NCBI GenBank assembly: GCA_965199055.1
Contig: CBDAQR010000003.1
Span: 868,001 to 932,000, forward strand
Direction of reading: 5' to 3'
DNA length: 64,000 bases
From: CBDAQR01 sp965199055
GTDB lineage: Bacteria; Pseudomonadota; Gammaproteobacteria; Pseudomonadales; Halieaceae
Shown: positions 33,571-41,430 of the stretch, in pieces
Numbering within the stretch: the stretch's first letter is position 1
How the letters are laid out: every line of letters begins with the position of its first letter
Made by a program: the position numbers and the translations under genes
Notes under the pieces: model-generated
What the model was told of the DNA's origin: nothing
The model's database searches: none
Seen by the model: the letters and a program-made list of their open reading frames with translations, nothing else

Positions 33571-34461
33571 ATGAATGATCGAATATCCACCCTTCGCCTG
33601 TTTGTGAGGGTGGCGCGCACCGGCAGTTTCACGGCGGCGGGAAAAGAGGCCGGGCTATCGCAGCCCTCCGTCTCCAGGATCATCTCCAGCCTGGAAAAGG
33701 GCCTGGGCGTAGCCCTGCTTGTCAGGAGTACACACGCCGTTAGCCTCACCGAGGCAGGCTCGGAATATCTCGCTCGCCTGGACCCCATACTGGTTGCACT
33801 GGAAGAAGCGGATCAGCAAGCTCACGGCGACGGCGAGTTGCGCGGGCGACTCAGAATCGGAGCCGCAACCAGCTTTGCGGTCAGGGAACTGCTGCCCCGC
33901 CTGCCGGGTTTTGCAGAGCGGCATCCTGACTTGCACATCGATCTGGTCCTAACCGATGCCAGACAGGAACTCATAGAAGAAGCCATTGATGTGGCCGTTC
34001 GATTCGGCACCTTGCCCGACTCGACCATGGTGGCAAGACGCATTTCCGATACGCCGCGCATTATCGTTGCATCGCCGAGCTATCTCGAGAAAGCGGGCAT
34101 ACCAAATGAGCCCGAGGACCTCGCCAATCACAGTGTCATTCAGGGGCCCGCTGGCGCAGCGCCCGCAGCGTGGAAGTTCGAGAGAGACGGAACATCGACT
34201 ACGGCGCGGGTAGAAACCCGCCTCACTGTCACGGTAAACGAAGGCGCCACCGCTGGGGCCATCGCCGGGCTGGGCATTGTCTCTACGGCGGTGCTCGGTT
34301 GCCGCAAGGAGTTGGAGAGTGGTGAGCTGATACAGCTATTGCCCGACTGGAGTATGGGCAGCATTGAGACAAATGCCGTATTGCCCGGCGGACGTCAGGC
34401 TAAGTCATCGGCGCGAGCTTTCGCTGATTACTTGGTGGCGTCATTTCGCGAAGAGCTATGA
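33571..34461 (+). CDS. LysR-family transcriptional regulator
   Basis: 296 residues. The N-terminal winged helix-turn-helix (LRLFVRVARTGSFTAAGKEAGLSQPSVSRIISSLEKGLG) is typical, followed by a LysR substrate-binding domain (LRGRLRIGAATSFAVRELL onward). It is divergent from the redoxin-AhpD pair and probably regulates it, perhaps in response to peroxide or an electrophile; the ligand is unknown. Confidence 0.9.
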   Translation: MNDRISTLRLFVRVARTGSFTAAGKEAGLSQPSVSRIISSLEKGLGVALLVRSTHAVSLTEAGSEYLARLDPILVALEEADQQAHGDGELRGRLRIGAATSFAVRELLPRLPGFAERHPDLHIDLVLTDARQELIEEAIDVAVRFGTLPDSTMVARRISDTPRIIVASPSYLEKAGIPNEPEDLANHSVIQGPAGAAPAAWKFERDGTSTTARVETRLTVTVNEGATAGAIAGLGIVSTAVLGCRKELESGELIQLLPDWSMGSIETNAVLPGGRQAKSSARAFADYLVASFREEL

Positions 34462-34501
34462 AGCGATCTACTCAGCTGCGCCGCCGCTAGCCGGCCATGT
34501 A

Positions 34502-35695
34502 TCAGCCCTGGTGGACTTGGCTCGCGAGATGTTGCCGCAATAAATCCTTTCCGTAATCATTGCCGTTGGGGGTACGCACCACCGTATGCACATGGCGCCG
34601 CGTCGGCCGCTGGGGGCCGTCCAGCGCGATGGGCGATTGATGGTCGTATTCGATCATTACCACCGGGCTGTGAATTCGATAGTAGAAAACGTCCTCAGAT
34701 CCCGTGCCTCCCACCCACACAAAATGGGTGCGGTCCCAGTGCGCTTCAATCTCAGCCATTTTCACCGCCGCCAGATCATCGCGCTGCTGGTGAATGTAGA
34801 GCGCGATCAATGCGCGAGCCATTTCTGCCTGTTCGGCGTTTAGCTTGTCGAGTGTCAGGCCCTCATAGGGCACCACCGCATTGTCACTAAACAGTTCACC
34901 GTGATTATTGTTCCCCGTTTTCTCAGGATCGATGATGGCCTCTGCGCGCTGCGCTTGATCCAGCGCGTTTATCAATGCCAGGCCTTGCTCAAGTTCTTCA
35001 TCTAAAACAGACAAGGGCCCGAAGCGGCTCGACTCGGTAGACACCGGCTCTGAACCCATGAAGGTGGGTGTCATTACCACCTGCTCTCCCATCACGAAAT
35101 AGTTAATCACGAGATGATGTCCATCAATCTGCCAACCCCAGGGTTCAGTCAGGGAGGGCTCTCCCATAATAGTGAACCAATAGCGCTTCTCCCCGTATTC
35201 CACGTAGTTGTTCAGCAAGTCCGCCAGGTGCCCTTCTAACTTGATGATATCCATCGCCGTGGCGAAGCCCCGCGCACTCAAACTGGTACGCAGCAGGTTC
35301 ATGGCAGCCGCTTCCTGGGCAGCATTGAAGTCCAGCAAACCCACGCCTTGCCGGGTAGCCAGGTGCACATTGGCCCAACGCCGCCATTCGCTATCATCCA
35401 CGGGGAACAGCGCGCGGGCCTTCATGTCTTCACTCAGCGACGCAATAAACGCCTGCGCGGCTTCCACCACGGGCGCGGTGGATACGCCCGTAGAACGGAT
35501 CGGAAACAAATCGGCTTCCACATTGCCATCCGTGGTGATGCCGATAAAACCACTTCTTAGCTGCTGATCTTCCAGCAACTTCCAGGCGACCTTGGATGCC
35601 GCCATGGGCTTCCACAGGGCCCAGGCCAGGGTGAGCAATAGAACGACGACTGCAACCCCGAGGGTCTTTAAGGTCAGGCGCAGGGCTCGATTCAT
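34502..35695 (-). CDS. DUF3500-domain protein
   Basis: 397 residues with an N-terminal membrane anchor (residues 9-27, VVVLLLTLAWALW). The DUF3500 body includes DDSEWRRWANVH, RYWFTIMGEPSLTEPWGWQIDGHHLVINY and HFVWVGGTGSEDVFYYRIHSPVVMIEYDHQ. These are conserved in the family, whose function is unknown; the His- and Glu-rich pattern suggests metal binding. It overlaps the GIY-YIG gene by 4 bases at 35692. Confidence 0.82.
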   Translation of the reverse strand: MNRALRLTLKTLGVAVVVLLLTLAWALWKPMAASKVAWKLLEDQQLRSGFIGITTDGNVEADLFPIRSTGVSTAPVVEAAQAFIASLSEDMKARALFPVDDSEWRRWANVHLATRQGVGLLDFNAAQEAAAMNLLRTSLSARGFATAMDIIKLEGHLADLLNNYVEYGEKRYWFTIMGEPSLTEPWGWQIDGHHLVINYFVMGEQVVMTPTFMGSEPVSTESSRFGPLSVLDEELEQGLALINALDQAQRAEAIIDPEKTGNNNHGELFSDNAVVPYEGLTLDKLNAEQAEMARALIALYIHQQRDDLAAVKMAEIEAHWDRTHFVWVGGTGSEDVFYYRIHSPVVMIEYDHQSPIALDGPQRPTRRHVHTVVRTPNGNDYGKDLLRQHLASQVHQG

Positions 35696-35958
35696 TGGGC
35701 TCCCCTTGCCAGGAGGAGTTTCTCCCGGCGATCGAGTTTCTTGATCTCTGCTTCTCGCACCTGGGCGCTGGCGCGATCTTCACAGGCCTCACTCCAGCGT
35801 AGCACCACGGGCCTGCGGCCGCTGGTGTACTTGGCACCGCCCACCAGTTCGCCATTGTGTTGGCGAACCCGGCGCGCCACATCGGTGGCGACCCCGGTAT
35901 ACAAAGACCCATCGGCGCATTCGAGTAAATACACGAACCATGGGGCTGCCTCAGGCAT
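35692..35958 (-). CDS. GIY-YIG nuclease-superfamily protein (UPF0213/YhbQ type)
   Basis: 88 residues: WFVYLLECADGSLYTGVATDVARRVRQHN carries the Y...YTG (GIY-YIG) and the catalytic Arg; the Glu lies in EAEIKKLDRREK. Stand-alone members of this kind are small proteins suspected of DNA-repair roles. First gene of the unit with DUF3500. Confidence 0.9.
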   Translation of the reverse strand: MPEAAPWFVYLLECADGSLYTGVATDVARRVRQHNGELVGGAKYTSGRRPVVLRWSEACEDRASAQVREAEIKKLDRREKLLLARGAQ

Positions 35959-36000
35959 GCCTTCTAACCCAAAACCCGAGGCAAAGAAGAAAGCATGGGA

Positions 36001-38136
36001 CTAGCGACGATTCCAGTTGTGAAACTTCTCCACCCAGTCCAGCAGCCCCTCCGGCTTGCGGGCTTTGCGCCACTCCCCCGCCACAAACTTATTCGTTTCG
36101 GAGAGGGTGGGATACACATGAATCGTGCCAAGAATTTTGTTCAGGCCAATGCCGTGCTTCATCGCCAGCACGTACTCGGCCAGCAACTCCGCTGCATGGT
36201 ATCCGACAATGGTAACGCCCAAGATTTTATCCTTGCCCGGCGCGGTGAGTACTTTAATAAAGCCGTGGGCCTCACCGTCCGCGATCGCACGATCGAGGTC
36301 ATCAATGTCGTAGCGCGTGACTTCATAGTCAATGCCGCGCTCCCTCGCTTCCAGCTCATTAATCCCCACACGGGCGACTTCGGGGTCGGTAAATGTCGCC
36401 CAGGGAATCACCGAGTAATCCACCCGGAACTTGCGAAACTGGCCGAACAGCGCGTTCACTGCGGCATACCAGGCCTGGTGGCTGGCGGTATGCGTAAACT
36501 GGTACGGACCGGCGACATCGCCGCAGGCATAGATGGTAGGAACGCTGGTGCGTAAATAGTCATCGACCTCTACCGTACCCGTGGGAGCCAGCGTTATACC
36601 CAGCTCCTCCAGGCCCATATTCTCCGTGTTGGCCTTGCGGCCTACGGCCACCAACACCCGGTCAAACTCCAGGCTGGCACTCTCCCCCTCACAGTCAAAA
36701 TCGGCAATATGCCTGCCGTCTTCAGTGCGAAAGCCCACGGCCCGGTGATTCACCAGCACTTTAACGCCCATAGCCTGGAAAGTATCCTGCACCAGTGCAC
36801 TGACCTCGCTGTCTTCTCGGGGCAGTACCTGGGGCGCCATATCCACCAGCGTTACCTGGGTGCCGAGGCGGGAAAAAGCCTGCGCCAGCTCACAACCAAT
36901 GGGACCCGCGCCCATCACCAGTAATCGATTCGGCAAGTCTTCGAGGCCCCACAAGGAATCCGAGGTGAGATAATCCATTTGATCCAACCCGGGCACCGGC
37001 GGCACGAATGGGCGCGCCCCGCTGGCCATCACAATATGGCGGGCACTGCGCACCTCGCCATCGATCTCCACCTCCCAAGGAGAAACAATCTTCGCCTCAC
37101 CCTGAATGCAATTCACGCCCAGGCCCGTGAAGCGCTCAACAGAATCATGGGGTTCAATCTTCGCAATCACCGACTGCACCCGCTGCATCACCTCGGGGAA
37201 TCGCACGCCCACATCAACCGGCGCCAACCCAAACTCCGGTGCTCTGCGCATATAGTCAGCAATGCGTGCCGAACGGATAAGCGCCTTACTGGGCACGCAA
37301 CCCGTGTTCAGGCAGTCGCCGCCCATGCGGTCGCGCTCCACCAGGCTGACCTTGGCGCGCACGGTGGCGGCAATCAATGCGGCAACCAGGCCACCGGAAC
37401 CCGCGCCAATCACCAACAGGTTGTCATCAAACTTTGCGGGCTTCTTGTAACCTCGCAATACCCGGCGGCGCTGCAACATATCCAGCAGTCGGCGCGCCAA
37501 CAGCGGAAATACGCCCAGCAAAGCAAAAGAAATCAGCAGGCCCGGCGAGAGAATGCCGCCCAATCCCTCGAGCTGCGCCAATTGGGTACCGGCGTTTACG
37601 AACACAGCAGTACCAGCGAGCATGCCGAGCTGGCTCACCCAATAGAAGCGCCACAGACTGATGGGTAGCACCCCCATCACCAGATTGATCACAAAGAAAG
37701 GAAACAGCGGCACCAGGCGCAAGCCAAACAGGTAGAACGCGCCTTCGCGCTCAAAGCCCCGGTTCACCGCCCGCAGTTGTCCGCTGAAACGTCCCTGCAC
37801 CCAATCGCGAAGCAGCACCCGAGAAACGGCGCACGCCAGCGTCGCACCGATGCTGCTGGCGAAAGACACCAACAACAACCCATACCAGAAACCGAACAGA
37901 GCCCCACCCGCCAACGTGAGTACGGCCGCGCCGGGCAGCGACAGGCCGGTCACGGCAATGTAAATGACGAGATAGTAGAGTCCGGCCTGCAGAGGCTCGC
38001 GCGCATAAAACGACTGCAACTCCCCCAGCCGCTCCTGCAGCACACTCAATTGCAACCACTGGCCAAGATCAAAGATAAACCAGGACCCAACAGCGGCGGC
38101 CAGAACCCCAAGAACTACGATGCGTTTTGTATTCAT
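36001..38136 (-). CDS. Fusion of a DedA/TVP38 membrane domain with a flavin disulfide oxidoreductase
   Basis: 711 residues. Residues 1-220 form a TVP38/TMEM64 (SNARE-associated, DedA-like) membrane domain: LPGAAVLTLAGGALFGFWYG, then FGLRLVPLFPFFVINLVMG. From about residue 236 comes a class I pyridine nucleotide-disulfide oxidoreductase: GAGSGG at 244-249, the redox pair in GGDCLNTGCVPSK (Cys275/Cys280), a second GxGxxG in VMGAGPIGCELAQAF, and the C-terminal HVYPTLSE (catalytic His-Glu). It resembles mercuric reductase or dihydrolipoamide dehydrogenase but lacks the mercuric N-terminal HMA domain. The fused architecture occurs in several proteobacteria. Substrate unknown. Confidence 0.85.
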   Translation of the reverse strand: MNTKRIVVLGVLAAAVGSWFIFDLGQWLQLSVLQERLGELQSFYAREPLQAGLYYLVIYIAVTGLSLPGAAVLTLAGGALFGFWYGLLLVSFASSIGATLACAVSRVLLRDWVQGRFSGQLRAVNRGFEREGAFYLFGLRLVPLFPFFVINLVMGVLPISLWRFYWVSQLGMLAGTAVFVNAGTQLAQLEGLGGILSPGLLISFALLGVFPLLARRLLDMLQRRRVLRGYKKPAKFDDNLLVIGAGSGGLVAALIAATVRAKVSLVERDRMGGDCLNTGCVPSKALIRSARIADYMRRAPEFGLAPVDVGVRFPEVMQRVQSVIAKIEPHDSVERFTGLGVNCIQGEAKIVSPWEVEIDGEVRSARHIVMASGARPFVPPVPGLDQMDYLTSDSLWGLEDLPNRLLVMGAGPIGCELAQAFSRLGTQVTLVDMAPQVLPREDSEVSALVQDTFQAMGVKVLVNHRAVGFRTEDGRHIADFDCEGESASLEFDRVLVAVGRKANTENMGLEELGITLAPTGTVEVDDYLRTSVPTIYACGDVAGPYQFTHTASHQAWYAAVNALFGQFRKFRVDYSVIPWATFTDPEVARVGINELEARERGIDYEVTRYDIDDLDRAIADGEAHGFIKVLTAPGKDKILGVTIVGYHAAELLAEYVLAMKHGIGLNKILGTIHVYPTLSETNKFVAGEWRKARKPEGLLDWVEKFHNWNRR

Positions 38137-38257
38137 AACGGTTAACTACGACCTCGAATCAGCCGCTGGATTCCCTTCGATGTTGGCGTTTTCGCCAGCA
38201 TATAGCAAAAGCCCCTATGGGAATGCCAAAAAATACTAACCGCAAACCGTGCATTTA

Positions 38258-38285
38258 TTGTGCACTGCCCTTGCAATGGTATGAT
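38258..38285 (+). promoter_or_regulatory. Probable original trxA promoter, now separated by an IS
   Basis: TTGTGC (38258-38263), 16-base spacer, TATGAT (38280-38285), pointing toward trxA. The IS inserted about 28 bases after the -10, leaving 1.26 kb between this promoter and the trxA ribosome site. Confidence 0.45.
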
Positions 38286-38321
38286 TGGCCCCCATATCTG
38301 ACCGACGTTCAAATGTAGTGG

Positions 38322-39155
38322 TCAACTAAAACTGGCCACGGTTTTATAAGCTTTCCAGTATTCGTTTTCTGCCTGATTGGGTGTTTTCATGTTGTTATTC
38401 GAATGCGGTCTGATCGAGTTGTAGTACCTCACGATATAGTCATTGATTGACTGCTTGGCTTCAGTAAAACTCCGATAGCCCGTCTCTGGAACCCACTCGG
38501 TTTTTAGGCTGCGGAAGAAGCGCTCCATTGGCGCGTTATCCCAGCAGTTTCCCCGTCGACTCATGCTCTGTTGTATCTGATACCGCCAGAGATGCTGACG
38601 GAATTTTGTACTGGTGTACTGAACTCCCTGATCCGAGTGGAATAGCACTCCCTTTGGTCTTCCTCTGGATTCATAAGCCATCATCAACGCCTTACGGGTC
38701 AGTTCACTGTCGGCCCGATAAGAAAACGCCCAACCAACCGGTTTTCTCGCGTAGAGATCCAGTATCATGGCTAGATAGGCCCAGCGTTGACCCGTCCAAA
38801 TATATGTAATATCGCTGCACCACACCTGGTTGGGTTCTGCTACAGAAAACTGCCGATTCAAGGTATTTGGAATGGCTACGTGTAGCTTGTCAGCACGCTT
38901 ATAGGCGTGTTTTGGAAGCTGGCTACTCACCAGTCCCAACTCCTTCATCAACTTACCCGCAACGTAACGAGTCAATGGCGTTCCATTACGGCTAACGATC
39001 TGGGCAACGGTTCTTGCACCAGCTGAGCCACCACTTAGGCGGTGAGCAGCGTGAACCATAAGCTTAAGCCTGCAACGATGGGAGTTGTCACCCTTCGGGC
39101 GCTCTCGCCAATATCGGTAGCTACTGCGTTGAATATCAAAGACATGGCATAGCAA
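38322..39155 (-). CDS. IS3-family transposase OrfB
   Basis: Integrase-core frame, 277 residues from the TTG at 39155; as a frameshift fusion it would extend upstream through KYSIIQRLQESYPVKL. The catalytic Asp residues are in WCSDITYIW and HSDQGVQYTS, and the Glu in APMERFFRSLKTE, with normal spacing. The helix-turn-helix HTH_21 segment (HRLSGGSAGARTV) precedes. Confidence 0.93.
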   Translation of the reverse strand: MLCHVFDIQRSSYRYWRERPKGDNSHRCRLKLMVHAAHRLSGGSAGARTVAQIVSRNGTPLTRYVAGKLMKELGLVSSQLPKHAYKRADKLHVAIPNTLNRQFSVAEPNQVWCSDITYIWTGQRWAYLAMILDLYARKPVGWAFSYRADSELTRKALMMAYESRGRPKGVLFHSDQGVQYTSTKFRQHLWRYQIQQSMSRRGNCWDNAPMERFFRSLKTEWVPETGYRSFTEAKQSINDYIVRYYNSIRPHSNNNMKTPNQAENEYWKAYKTVASFS

Positions 39156-39187
39156 CTTAACGGGATAGCTCTCTTGTAACCGCTGAA

Positions 39188-39502
39188 TTATCGAATATTT
39201 TTCAGCTCGTCGGACATCAAGAGAGCCATACCCTTTTTTAATATGTCTTTCTCTGTTTCCAGCCGTTTGATCTGACGTTCCAGGTCGCGAATACGGCGCT
39301 GCTCCTCGGTCAGTGGCGTGCCTTTCTGAGGTGTTTCTCCCGAGCGCTCTAGCCGAAGCTGGCGAACCCAGCCCTCCACTGAAGATTTACTGACGTTCAT
39401 CGCTTCACTCGCGGCTCTGACGGTATAGCCTTGGTCAACGACTAATTGTGCGACTTCGAGTCGAAACTCCGGGCTAAAGTTTGGTCTGGATCGTTTGGTC
39501 AT
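39188..39502 (-). CDS. IS3-family transposase OrfA
   Basis: 104-residue HTH protein (FSPEFRLEVAQLVVDQGYTVRAASEAMNVSKSSVEGWV) with a leucine-rich coil (LERQIKRLETEKDILKKG). A-runs near the 3' end (ATTAAAAAAGG and CTGAAAAATAT) allow -1 slippage into the OrfB frame, which is open from either point. Confidence 0.92.
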   Translation of the reverse strand: MTKRSRPNFSPEFRLEVAQLVVDQGYTVRAASEAMNVSKSSVEGWVRQLRLERSGETPQKGTPLTEEQRRIRDLERQIKRLETEKDILKKGMALLMSDELKNIR

Positions 39503-39596
39503 TTGCTCACCTGTGTCTTGAGGGGTGATAGTATCACCCAGATTCAGGTGGCCAAATTCAGTGTGCCACTACAAAATTGATCAGGAGAACCGTTTT

Positions 39597-39923
39597 ATGA
39601 GCGAGCATATTGTCAACGTCACCGACACCAGCTTCGACGACGAAGTACTGAGTTCCGAAGTCCCTGTACTGGTAGACTTCTGGGCCGAGTGGTGTGGCCC
39701 CTGTAAGATGATTGCACCGGTACTCCGCGAAATCGCTGACGAGTACGCAGGCAAGATCAAGGTCTGCAAGGTCGATGTCGACGCCAATCCAGACGTACCA
39801 CCTAAGTTTGGTATTCGTGGCATCCCCACGCTGATCCTGTTCAAGGGCGGCAATGCCGAAGCAACCAAGGTCGGCGCCCTGTCCAAGAGCCAGCTCAACG
39901 AATTTGTCGAGTCAGCTATCTAA
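39597..39923 (+). CDS. trxA: Thioredoxin 1
   Basis: 108-residue cytosolic disulfide reductase with the active site WAEWCGPCKM. The ATG at 39597 has AGGAG 9 bases upstream; the frame upstream is IS-derived. It precedes rho, the arrangement seen in many gammaproteobacteria. The promoter region is interrupted by the IS element ending 23 bases upstream. Confidence 0.97.
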   Translation: MSEHIVNVTDTSFDDEVLSSEVPVLVDFWAEWCGPCKMIAPVLREIADEYAGKIKVCKVDVDANPDVPPKFGIRGIPTLILFKGGNAEATKVGALSKSQLNEFVESAI

Positions 39924-39935
39924 AAAACAAAGTGT

Positions 39936-39966
39936 CAGGGGGGTGTAGACGCCCCCCTGTGCTTTT
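39936..39966 (+). terminator. Intrinsic terminator of trxA
   Basis: CAGGGGGG (39936-39943) pairs with CCCCCCTG (39952-39959) around an 8-base loop, followed by GC and TTTT. Confidence 0.78.
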
Positions 39967-40146
39967 GTTACATTCTCCCCAGCTGCACATCCTGTGCGGC
40001 AATAACAACCCATAATACAAACGAACTGACACCCGTCCGCGGCCTGTCGATACTCAAAGAAACCGTTGTTTTAATCCCAGTTTTTTATTTCCGTGCGCCT
40101 CACCGGGCCCGCATAACACTTACCCCCACTGCGTTTCTAATTCCCT

Positions 40147-41415
40147 ATGAATCTGACTGATCTCAAGACCAAATCGACCCAAGAACTCATCGACATCGCG
40201 AAAGAAGCAGGCCTCGACCATATCGCCCGCTCGCGCAAGCAAGACATTATATTTTCCATCCTCAAAGCCCACGCCAAGAAAGGCGAGGATATCTATGGGG
40301 ACGGTGTACTGGAGATCCTGCAGGACGGCTTCGGGTTTCTGCGCAGCGCGGAAGGCAGCTACCTGGCGGGTCCCGATGATATCTACGTGTCACCCAGCCA
40401 GATTCGGCGCTTTAACCTGCGCACCGGTGACAGCATCTCCGGCAAGATCCGCCCGCCGAAAGACAGCGAGCGCTACTTTGCGCTACTGAAAGTCGGCGAG
40501 GTTAACTTCACCAAGCCGGAAAACTCCAAACACAAGGTCTTATTCGAAAACCTGACACCGCTGTTTCCCAACGAGCGACTGCAACTGGAAAAGGGTAACG
40601 GATCTACAGAGGACCTGACCGGTCGCATCATCGACCTGGTGGCACCGATCGGTAAAGGCCAGCGTGGTCTGTTGGTAGCACCGCCCAAGGCCGGTAAAAC
40701 CATTATGATGCAGAACATCGCCCAGGCGATTATCAGCAACAATCCCGAGTGTTATGTCATCGTACTGCTGATCGACGAGCGCCCGGAAGAAGTCACGGAG
40801 ATGCAACGCTCCGTGGGCGCCCAAGGTGCCGAGGTAGTTGCCTCCACCTTCGACGAACCGCCCTCTCGCCACGTGCAGGTCGCCGATATGGTGATCGAGA
40901 AGGCCAAACGGCTGGTAGAGCACAAACGCGACGTGGTGATTCTGCTCGACTCCATAACGCGCCTTGCCCGCGCATACAACACCGTTATCCCCAGCTCCGG
41001 TAAGGTGCTGACCGGTGGTGTCGACGCCCACGCCCTGGAGCGCCCCAAGCGCTTTTTCGGTGCGGCCCGTAACATCGAAGAAGGCGGCAGCCTTTCTATC
41101 ATCGCCACCGCACTGATCGATACCGGCTCGAAGATGGACGAGGTGATCTACGAAGAATTTAAAGGCACCGGTAACATGGAACTGCACCTCGATCGCAAGA
41201 TCGCAGAGAAGCGTGTCTACCCTGCCATCAACATCCGCCGCTCCGGCACTCGTCGCGAAGATCTGCTGACCAGCGAAGACGAGCTGCAACGCATGTGGAT
41301 TCTGCGCAAACTGCTGCACGGCATGGAAGATACCCCGGCGGTGGAGTTCCTGCTCGACAAGCTGAAAGACACCAAGACCAACGAGGAATTCTTCCTCTCC
41401 ATGAAGCGCAAGTAA
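40147..41415 (+). CDS. rho: Transcription termination factor Rho
   Basis: Hexameric RNA-dependent helicase. The N-terminal RNA-binding fold (LKTKSTQELIDIAKEAGLD, then DGFGFLRS) is followed by the ATPase core: Walker A APPKAGKTIM near residue 180, Walker B DVVILLDSITRLARAYN, the Q/R-loop segments, and the conserved end DKLKDTKTNEEFFLSMKRK. 422 residues, standard. The 223-base leader between trxA and rho has no ORF and could host the autoregulation known for rho. Confidence 0.98.
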   Translation: MNLTDLKTKSTQELIDIAKEAGLDHIARSRKQDIIFSILKAHAKKGEDIYGDGVLEILQDGFGFLRSAEGSYLAGPDDIYVSPSQIRRFNLRTGDSISGKIRPPKDSERYFALLKVGEVNFTKPENSKHKVLFENLTPLFPNERLQLEKGNGSTEDLTGRIIDLVAPIGKGQRGLLVAPPKAGKTIMMQNIAQAIISNNPECYVIVLLIDERPEEVTEMQRSVGAQGAEVVASTFDEPPSRHVQVADMVIEKAKRLVEHKRDVVILLDSITRLARAYNTVIPSSGKVLTGGVDAHALERPKRFFGAARNIEEGGSLSIIATALIDTGSKMDEVIYEEFKGTGNMELHLDRKIAEKRVYPAINIRRSGTRREDLLTSEDELQRMWILRKLLHGMEDTPAVEFLLDKLKDTKTNEEFFLSMKRK

Positions 41416-41430
41416 TAGCGCCTGCCTGGG

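Larger units (their letters stand above)
38314..39573 (-). mobile_element. IS3-family insertion sequence, 1260 bp, intact
   Basis: The ends TGTAGTGGTCAACT (low side) and TGTAGTGGCACACT (high side, reverse strand) are inverted repeats that also share GGCCAC further in. The element is flanked by a direct AAA (38311-38313 and 39574-39576), the usual 3-bp target duplication of this family. Two transposase frames in -1 relation are both complete. Unrelated in its ends to the IS at 27318, so it entered independently. Confidence 0.93.
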
